The notes beneath the pieces are model-generated. The model saw only the letters and a program-made list of their open reading frames with translations. It was not told the DNA's origin and did not search any database. Both the position numbers and the translations under genes were made by a program. This document shows, one piece after another, positions 57,540-64,000 of a stretch of DNA of 64,000 bases (position 1 is its first letter; each line of letters begins with the position of its first letter). The DNA lies in the NCBI GenBank assembly GCA_022925895.1, contig JAKSYS010000167.1, positions 1 to 64,000 of the forward strand. Reading direction: 5' to 3'. This DNA comes from Fragilaria crotonensis. Taxonomy: Eukaryota > Bacillariophyta > Fragilariophyceae > Fragilariales > Fragilariaceae.

Positions 57540-58383
57540 ATGACGAATTCGATCACCACCATTCCAGCAGAAAATGATATCGTCTGTGGCAGAGGCAAAG
57601 GCTTTGATCTTCTTCCAGCCAACCAAACCTTTCGCCGCATCATTGCGGAAAACGCCGCACGATATTCCGGCTTCCGTAAAAGCCGAACCGAGAAATCAAT
57701 TCTCATCCGGCTGATTGCGCACCAGCTGAAAATGGACAACATGCGCTTTGTGAGGCGAACCAAGCAAGGCTGGAAAACACTGCTCGAGCACGAAGTAAAC
57801 CTCAAGGTACGGTCCAAACGCAATCAATCGGCGATTGACTTTAACAACTCTAAACGCCCCATCAACTTTTCAGATTGGCCACGCACTCAGAGATGTTGCC
57901 CCGCTGCAACAAAAATCACAGAGGAGGGCCAGTACGAAAAATCCGCTCCAAAGCGAAGGCAAGGTTGGTTTTCGTAAAGTGATGAGGCATACCAGAGTTG
58001 TCTCCTTTAGCAGCGCCGGTGAAGCCAGTGTGGAATTTCCTGCGAAAGCAGGTCTGCCAGACCATAGTGATGTCCACTCTATCGTCGACGTTTCGTTGTT
58101 CGGCCATCATTCGACCGTAGCCAGCGTGAATACGGATCAAGATTCGCAACAATGTCTGGCAATTAACACTAAGCGCTCGAACGCGTACTGCAACGAGCGG
58201 GACGAAATTTCAATCTTCCAAAATGATAATTCATATGGTCGACTTCCATGTAATGTCATCGACGATGTTGCAGATCCCTCTTTCCTAAGCGTTCCGATGG
58301 CAGATGTTTATCTGGACTTTGTCAACGACAATGGAGACGAGTTCCTCGACTTCCCACCTCCTTATAACAGTTTTGAAGTCTGA
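57540..58383 (+). CDS. DUF6824-like protein (CGRGKG motif), copy B
   Basis: Exons 57540-57806 (89 codons, exactly as in copy A) and 57874-58383, with a 67-bp GT-AG phase-0 intron at the same place; 258 residues. The domain reads NDIVCGRGKGFDLLPANQTF (Cys16), SRTEKSILIRLIAHQLK, MRFVRRTKQGWKTLLEHE, then IGHALRDV after the splice. In the first motif copy A has PGN where this copy has PAN. The second half is hydrophilic and ends SVPMADVYLDFVNDNGDEFL, matching the SEVFMNFVKDEGD tail of copy A. Equal first exons and the shared intron show descent from one ancestor by local duplication, followed by strong divergence of the linker. Confidence 0.8.
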
Positions 58384-58605
58384 ATCAAGACAACGCGCAA
58401 GAATTCTCCTTCTCCTCTCATAGCATTTTGGTTATTTCTTACATATCATCTACATCAAGAACATGTGTATATGGGTTTAAGTAGCGAAGGTGGCATCTCG
58501 TTGATGGCGTCAAAGACGAGGGCAGCGGCCCAGCAACTCTCGTTTCTCAGCTGCGGCAACGGAGTGAGGAAGGAACTCCAGCTGTTGCAGATTATTGACC
58601 CACCG

Positions 58606-59988
58606 TCATGATGTTACCGGCTTTATAGCGTTCTCCCTCACACCGTACCTAGAAGACTTGGTATCGGCATCCCGTCGCATGTGCCTGGCATGCAATTTGC
58701 AACTTTCCAATAATTGAAAATAGCAATACAACGGTGACTGAAACTGCATGTCAAACCACCAATTTATAGCAACGGTTTCCTGTGATTGCGAAACTGCATG
58801 AAACCACAGCGATGGCAAATAAAGGATGTCGCCAGCTTGTACCCGCACAGTCATGGGGTGGCGATACTCAGATGTGGATCCTTGCGAGGGATTAATCCAT
58901 GGTGTAGTTTTCACGCCTCGGTTATCAATACCGTTGTCGTTGTCGTCACTCTGGTATTCCTCCACAACGTGCCACTCGCAACAGGTATCTTCCTCGCGGT
59001 GCTCCGATCGTCGAGAAACTAATCGTCTTGTGGGCATACTCACGACCGGCAAGAAAGCAGCATCCGAAGGAGGGTACAGTGTAAAGATTTTTTCTCCGCT
59101 TGCCACATAAAACAAGTTTTCATAAGGATCCTTGTGCAAGGACGAGTGCGCTCGTTCGTCGCCAATCCAGATGTTGACCGCATCTGGAGGACCAGTCCCA
59201 AAGGCCTGTTCTGCCCAGAGCAGCAGTGGTCCAGCACTTGCTTGCAACGGGGTAACCAAGGCAGAACATTCCGACCGGAGACAATCGTTTTGAAGCGAGT
59301 AGTAGAAGACACTGTTGTCGCCATTCGCTGTGCTGGTTTGGCTGGCTTGATCAAGAATAACAATCTTTTCTCCAGCAGGCGTGGTGCGGCTAATGCCATG
59401 CAGCGTCGGGAGACCTTCAGGGTCCTATTGATTCTGATGATGTGTATGATCGACATCACCGACGAGACAATGAGCAGAATAAGGAACATCTGTTGGTGTC
59501 TCAATCCCTTTTGCTCGCAAAGCACGCACAAAGCTTGACATGCGCATGCGACGTTCTTCGGGCAAGAGGAATACCTGCTCATGTTTAGTTTCTTCGATAT
59601 CACTGTCTTTGAAGCTGTCATCGTCACAACATTTCCTTGCAACGATGGTTCGTATCGCATCGCCATGTCCATCGGGGGTGACATTGACGGTAATCTCCAA
59701 GTCATCACCACATAGCCGTTGTATGTCATCCACGGACCATCGTGGCAACGGAGGTACATGACGTTGTGACGAGGATGTTGACGCAGTCGTATCTCGAAGG
59801 ATGCAAGGACGACTTCTTCCAACAAAGTCGCGACAGAATTCCAGTGCCGACAAGTGATGAAGTGGTTCAATTATGGGAATGGTCGAGGGGGCCCATAGTG
59901 ATGACACATTGTCCGAGAAGGCATCCAACGCACCTTGAGATGCGATGAGGATCACCCCTTGCTCGTCCTCACTACAGATGCTTGCCAT
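58606..59988 (-). CDS. JMJD7: JMJD7-like 2-oxoglutarate-dependent oxygenase (cupin-like/JmjC)
   Basis: The frame runs from 59988 to 58606 and is open except for one TAG at 59425-59427. A 63-bp GT-AG intron (59487 to 59425, GTTCCT...CAATAG, phase 0) would remove it; the product would be about 439 residues, longer than animal JMJD7 (about 316). Features: RPCILRD near the N-terminus; YYSLQND; NIWIGDERAHSSLHKDPYEN with the iron-binding H-x-D; ENLFYVASGEKIFTLYPPSD; VQAGDILYLPSLWFHAVSQS with the second iron His; NWWFDMQFQSPLYCYFQLLE. This order is characteristic of JMJD7, a (3S)-lysyl hydroxylase acting on small GTPases of the DRG family. The insert between the two FAFL-like halves is low in conservation, where the intron would sit. 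If the intron is not used, the gene ends early and would be non-functional. Confidence 0.8.
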
Positions 59989-60647
59989 TAATGCTGTTCA
60001 TCGGTGGTTAATGCCGTCACTACTCGTCACTGCAGTAATTGTAGTTGTACGGAGTACAGAATTCTAATGTTGCTTGTATTAGTACTCGTACCTGGTATGA
60101 TTATGATACTGAACGCACTACCATGTGCAATGTACAGTACTACAGTACTATCATACTTGGCACCCTACACATGACACATGACGCATGATACATGACTACA
60201 TGACTGCAGACAATGTACATGTACTCGGAATACGAATAACGAATATCACATCGGTATACATGAGGATGAATAATTTTTGATCAGATAATCATCATACGTA
60301 TTTGTATATTTCTATAGATTATGTATGTGATTATCAGGTGCCTGCGTCTTAGCCCTAGTAGTAGTATGTACAACATGCATCGGTACTTCATAGTACTCCG
60401 AGCTCATCTTGTCCGGTACCTGGTACTACTACTTTAGTACTCCGAGTACCAGTACTGTACAAAGTTCACACGCACATCCGCACATTCCACATTAGCTTCC
60501 CTTTTCAACATACTCGAGTATTATACACCTCATTAACTCAAAATACCTGCCACCTCCAAAACAGGTTCGCAATCTGGAACAAGTGCCTGGCAGAGGAACC
60601 ACAACAAGCATTACTGAACACTATCCGGGAGGGTGGTTGTATGCACC
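59989..60647. other. Divergent intergenic region with GTAC island
   Basis: This 660-bp divergent promoter region between the JMJD7-like gene (-) and the deaminase-like gene (+) is dominated by GTAC-rich sequence (60040-60460), including TAGTACTCCGAGTACCAGTA near 60435 and ACATGACGCATGATACATGA near 60174. Confidence 0.55.
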
Positions 60648-61691
60648 ATGTCCCGACCAGACCAGTTGGATCTGTTGCTAGCTCATAGGTACCGTTGTTC
60701 ACTTCAGAGTGCTCCGCGCCAATCCAATTTTCGAGTCGTTGCCCTCATATTCTTGAACAAGGAGTCAATCAATGAAACCAAAGGCAGCCCACCGCTTCTT
60801 TGTTGGAGCGACGATCGGCCGTATCTACTCGGAACCAACAGTGAGGCTTGTTGGATAGGCAACTCCATTTGTGCCGAGAGATCAGCATTGGCGCTGTTGA
60901 GATGGTTTCCCACCGCAAAAGTCAACAAAATCGTCATTGCAACCGACGCTCCAGGACCTATCGCCCCAGGGTGCCTTTGCCGAGAGTTCATGGCAAGCTG
61001 TGATCAAATACCCTGGAATACCCCCATCGTATTGGGTGGTACTAAGTGTCAGCGATGCAAAGAAGAGCTCTATCATGTTGGTGATGACGCCGACCAATGC
61101 GTTCACGGAGACTCCCATGATTTTGTGGGGACCATTGTGACCCTGAAATCCATGTACCCTCATCCGTCCCTTTATGTCCGAACCAAACCAAGCGATTGTA
61201 TCGCCTTTGCAGAAAAGTGGCAGCCTGGTGTCCTTGAATCGCAACATAAGCTGCTGGACGTTGCTCGAGCATTTCTTGAGGATCAAGCCGATGGAACCAA
61301 TGCTCTTCATCCGATCTCCTACGTTGCGGCCGTCTTCTTTAGAGACAGGTCGCATGCATTCGCACGATGTGTCAAGTCGCTGGAATATGGCTGCTCGTTG
61401 GATGCTGTCACACAGCTAGCACCTGCATTGGAAGCGAAACGAAAGAGCGGAATTGAAGCCCTCCAAATAGTGCAGGTGGATCAATTTGGGATCGCCCATC
61501 CACCATTTGCTCCTGGGAGAGCCTTTTTAGTAGAACATGGATACGGCCATGTTTCTGTCGTGATGCACGATTTCGATATGAAGCAAAACTCCTTGACGTG
61601 GAAAACGGTCAAGGCTTCAGAACTGGAACCCATGATACCAGACTTTGTGGCTCACTTGAATTGTTGCGATCGCGATGAGTCCACGGCATGA
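60648..61691 (+). CDS. Cytidine-deaminase-like protein, two-domain, altered zinc motif
   Basis: 347 residues from ATG 60648 (MSRPDQ); an upstream in-frame GTG is not used as a start here. The first domain has CAERSALALLRWF (Cys75-Ala-Glu77, zinc ligand and proton shuttle) and then APGCLCREFM, where cytidine deaminases have S-P-C-x-x-C-R-Q. The last Cys (111) and R-E are kept but the first ligand position is Gly108, with a Cys one place later (109). The second half repeats the fold in degenerate form: KSLEYGCSLDAVTQL and QFGIAHPPFAPGRAFLVEHG. An intramolecular pair of deaminase folds is known from plant and bacterial cytidine deaminases, the C-terminal one lacking activity. Activity on cytidine is uncertain; a related nucleobase or a structural role is possible. 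Confidence 0.65.
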   Translation: MSRPDQLDLLLAHRYRCSLQSAPRQSNFRVVALIFLNKESINETKGSPPLLCWSDDRPYLLGTNSEACWIGNSICAERSALALLRWFPTAKVNKIVIATDAPGPIAPGCLCREFMASCDQIPWNTPIVLGGTKCQRCKEELYHVGDDADQCVHGDSHDFVGTIVTLKSMYPHPSLYVRTKPSDCIAFAEKWQPGVLESQHKLLDVARAFLEDQADGTNALHPISYVAAVFFRDRSHAFARCVKSLEYGCSLDAVTQLAPALEAKRKSGIEALQIVQVDQFGIAHPPFAPGRAFLVEHGYGHVSVVMHDFDMKQNSLTWKTVKASELEPMIPDFVAHLNCCDRDESTA

Positions 61692-61915
61692 GATCACCAT
61701 TTGACTCGATTTGCGAAGGGACAATGTGATATTTGGACATTGATCCCCCTTCACCTCTTAACGGGGCAGCTCCTTTCTGTCAACATACTGTGCCTGTTAA
61801 AATCGGGAAACCAACATTACTTCAATATGCGTTTATGGTTAAGTGTCCGCGTTGCGGTTTGCCAGGTGGAGATCAATAAAACTTGTTAATGTTTTAAGTC
61901 AGTTGACTGAACGGT
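61692..61915. other. Convergent intergenic spacer
   Basis: About 220 bp between the 3' ends of the deaminase-like gene (+) and eRF1 (-). AATAAAACTTGTT near 61875 may include a polyadenylation signal. Confidence 0.4.
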
Positions 61916-63307
61916 TTAGAAACCATAATCACCGTCGTCGAAGTCATACTCGTCAGATTTGTCATCGCCATCGTCGTCGTTGTGCTCATCGTCTCCACCC
62001 TTGTCCAATGCAGCTGCCTCCTCGAAGCCCTGCAACTCTGTGAAGTCTACCTTCCATCGCAAGATACCTCCGACTCCACCAAAACCCTTGACAAACTGGG
62101 TACCCTCGCCACTTCTATCGGTGACAAATTCGAGGTTGCAACCAAATGATTTGTAGTTGTTAGCCATCCACTCAACAAAGGGCTCCTTCTCCACAGTCTC
62201 CAACTCCACGCCGGTAACTGGATCGTGAAAGTACGATTCTTGCATTTCCTGGTCCTTGTTCAGGTGGACAACTCTCTCCTCGCCTGTGCTTGTGTTTCGC
62301 AGGACAAAGCGGTTGATTTCCAAGTTATCCCAAATGATCAAATCCTCAACAGCTCCAAGATCGAGTGCCTGCAAAGTGTCCTCAATCATGAAGCAGTACT
62401 TGCCGGTGTCTTGTGATATTTCGTCCATATATCTCTGCAGGAGCTTTTTCTCCTTCATGAGTTTGACGTTGGATAATGCGTCTGCAGAGAGTTCGATCGC
62501 CTGGTTGAAACCGTTTTCTCCTCCGTAGGAAACATCAACCATCTTGATAACAATCTTGACTAGACGTGGATCAAAGAGATCAGATCTCATGAGCTCTGCC
62601 TTGAAGTCTGCCGAACCTGCCAAGACAAGTCCCTGAACATTGGGTCGTTGACCGTCCGTGATAAACAGCTGCGTAGCAATTTCGGCGACCTTTCGCACAT
62701 AGTTGTGACGCTTCTCCAAACGGAGACGTGCGAAACGCAAGGCTGACTGACCACCGCGACCGTGTTTCTTTGGTAAGTCCACAGAGAACTTGTGCAAAAC
62801 TTCACGATTGGATCCTTGAACCGTGCCGTAGAGAGTCCCGTTACCGTCCATGACCAAGAAACCAAAGGCTTCGTCGTCCATAAGCAATTCGTTAAGGTCC
62901 TCAGTGTGAAACTTGTTGTCACAAAGGTAGAGAGAGGTGTTAATGGGCTTAAAAGGTTCAAAGTCAATAGCAACCTTGCGTTCCTTTCCTTCGTCAGTGA
63001 TGACAGTACCACAATAGACCACGAGGCCATTTTTAGGGCATTTGTTGTAAAGCTTCAATCTCTGCTGAGTGGAGGTGATAGCGCCTAGAACAGAGAGGCG
63101 ATTTACACGAGATTTGATGTTTGAAGCTGTGCCGTATTCATCAGAAAGCATTTTGTTGACCCTGCTAAGTTGATCCCCCGGGGGAATAATTAGTGAAATC
63201 ATTGATGTACCATTTCCTCTAGCAGCTTCGAGGTTCTTAATCAGTTTCTTAACCTTGAACATCTCAATCTGATGGTCAAGCTCATCTTGCTCCTTTTGGT
63301 CACTCAT
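61916..63307 (-). CDS. eRF1: Eukaryotic peptide chain release factor 1
   Basis: 463 residues, intronless, slightly longer than human eRF1 (437) owing to an acidic C-terminus ending DFDDGDYGF. It recognises stop codons and triggers peptidyl-tRNA hydrolysis on the ribosome with eRF3. Signature residues are all present: GTS near residue 33, NIKS at 63-66, YLCDNKF at 127-133, and GGQ at 185-187 within [21 protein letters not shown] and YxCxxxF are those of omnipotent eRF1s, so UAA, UAG and UGA should all be read as stops, in agreement with the gene ends in this window. The start [18 protein letters not shown] matches the family N-terminus. The protein is cytosolic and single-copy in most eukaryotes. 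Confidence 0.97.
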   Translation of the reverse strand: MSDQKEQDELDHQIEMFKVKKLIKNLEAARGNGTSMISLIIPPGDQLSRVNKMLSDEYGTASNIKSRVNRLSVLGAITSTQQRLKLYNKCPKNGLVVYCGTVITDEGKERKVAIDFEPFKPINTSLYLCDNKFHTEDLNELLMDDEAFGFLVMDGNGTLYGTVQGSNREVLHKFSVDLPKKHGRGGQSALRFARLRLEKRHNYVRKVAEIATQLFITDGQRPNVQGLVLAGSADFKAELMRSDLFDPRLVKIVIKMVDVSYGGENGFNQAIELSADALSNVKLMKEKKLLQRYMDEISQDTGKYCFMIEDTLQALDLGAVEDLIIWDNLEINRFVLRNTSTGEERVVHLNKDQEMQESYFHDPVTGVELETVEKEPFVEWMANNYKSFGCNLEFVTDRSGEGTQFVKGFGGVGGILRWKVDFTELQGFEEAAALDKGGDDEHNDDDGDDKSDEYDFDDGDYGF

Positions 63308-64000
63308 GGTGAGAAGCGCGTTAAGTTCTTGGCGTTGAGAGTTGAGATTATGTTCGTGTTGTTATGTGTGTTGCCGCCGCTGCAGTCGTATAACCTATAC
63401 ACGCACTGATTTCGGGCTTTCAGTGAGGAATCGGCACCCGCACTGGTTGCGTGCCAAACAGTTGTATTTGTACATGAGTTTGCTTGTGGCTGGTCCACAA
63501 GATCGACGGATCACCAATGAGGCTCATGGCCTATTACGAAACAGTATTCAAGCGGCACTGGAGTACTAAGAATTTAACGTGATACTCTAGAGTAGACTCT
63601 GTACAGTAGTACTAGTACTGGAGTATGCACTGTACTGTACTATTTGTGCTATTCGAATCGAAACTTCACTGTCTTCAGTACTCCAGTACCGTACCGGATA
63701 ATGTAGTACGATGCTACATGCTATGTAGAACTATGCAACACTGTCGTAGGAGGTCATGAAGAAGATCTTTATATGCATATGAGAACACCAAAACGCACTC
63801 AACATCTACAGGTGTCTATGCATACAGTCCTGCCGCACATCACGCAGCTCATTGGGGTTCCGGACATGCACCTCGTACTGGTACTGATTGAACGGGGAAA
63901 CGACATAAGATGCCGCCGAGATTCCAGTACCCCCTGGCTCTTGAGCATATCACTACGATAGAGGCGTCAAATCTTTCAGACCTTCGATTAACCAACAATT
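63308..64000. other. Upstream region of eRF1
   Basis: This should include the promoter and 5' UTR of the minus-strand eRF1 gene. A GTAC-rich stretch (63580-63720) with AGTAGTACTAGTACTGGAGT is present. No gene is supported to the window end. Confidence 0.45.

Noticed and set aside
59425-59427. Stop-codon reassignment (TAG as sense)
   Set aside because: eRF1 in the same window has intact NIKS and YxCxxxF motifs, and TAG ends transporter copy 2; a short intron explains the site better.

Overview
The window looks like nuclear DNA of a diatom, probably a pennate one. The evidence is short GT-AG introns (53-100 bp), Ty1/copia elements of the type common in diatoms, two genes with the N-D-[IV]-x-C-G-R-G-K-G signature of a domain strongly expanded in diatoms (DUF6824-like), two paralogues of a diatom-type RCRHC family, relics of Plavaka-like and PIF/Harbinger transposases, and a canonical eRF1. 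TAA, TAG and TGA all end genes, so the code appears standard. Family names come from motif recognition by eye, without database searches.

Layout. 1-4726: most of a Copia-type LTR element with little coding capacity; its 3' LTR stops 8 bp before a start codon. 4735-10258: a tandem array of three YeeE/YedE-family (sulfur-compound transporter-like) genes with the same first-intron position. 10826-11902 (-): a membrane-anchored SGNH-hydrolase-like protein whose nucleophile position is Arg. 15080-17914 (+): a PH-domain/EDR2_C (DUF1336) gene with one intron and an apparent one-base frameshift in an A-run. 18535-19275 (-): a FabG-like short-chain dehydrogenase. 19276-24092: no intact gene; it holds a degenerate tandem array and element relics. 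24093-25754 (-) and 35152-36660 (-): the two RCRHC-family paralogues. Between them lies a mobile-element graveyard: an ABCA-type ATPase pseudogene, a Copia RT relic, a Plavaka-like transposase relic with a secondary insertion, and a broken PIF/Harbinger transposase.

37229-37857 is a short TIR element carrying a 30-bp minisatellite. 38317-44866 (+) and 46215-52814 (-) are two Copia elements with nearly identical LTRs, so they are young insertions, though both have interrupted reading frames. 52945-63307 is the most gene-dense part: two DUF6824-like genes (52945 and 57540) with first exons of equal length, a small basic protein, a JMJD7-like 2-oxoglutarate oxygenase (-), a two-domain cytidine-deaminase-like protein with an altered zinc motif, and eRF1 (-).

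The genes do not form an obvious pathway. The array of three transporter genes and the two DUF6824-like genes are local duplications. GTAC-rich stretches with repeated TACTCCGAGTA-like palindromes lie in most intergenic regions. The points most worth a second look are the minisatellite-bearing TIR element, the LTR placed at the start of transporter copy 1, the two duplicated families without known function, and the altered active sites in the SGNH-like and deaminase-like proteins.
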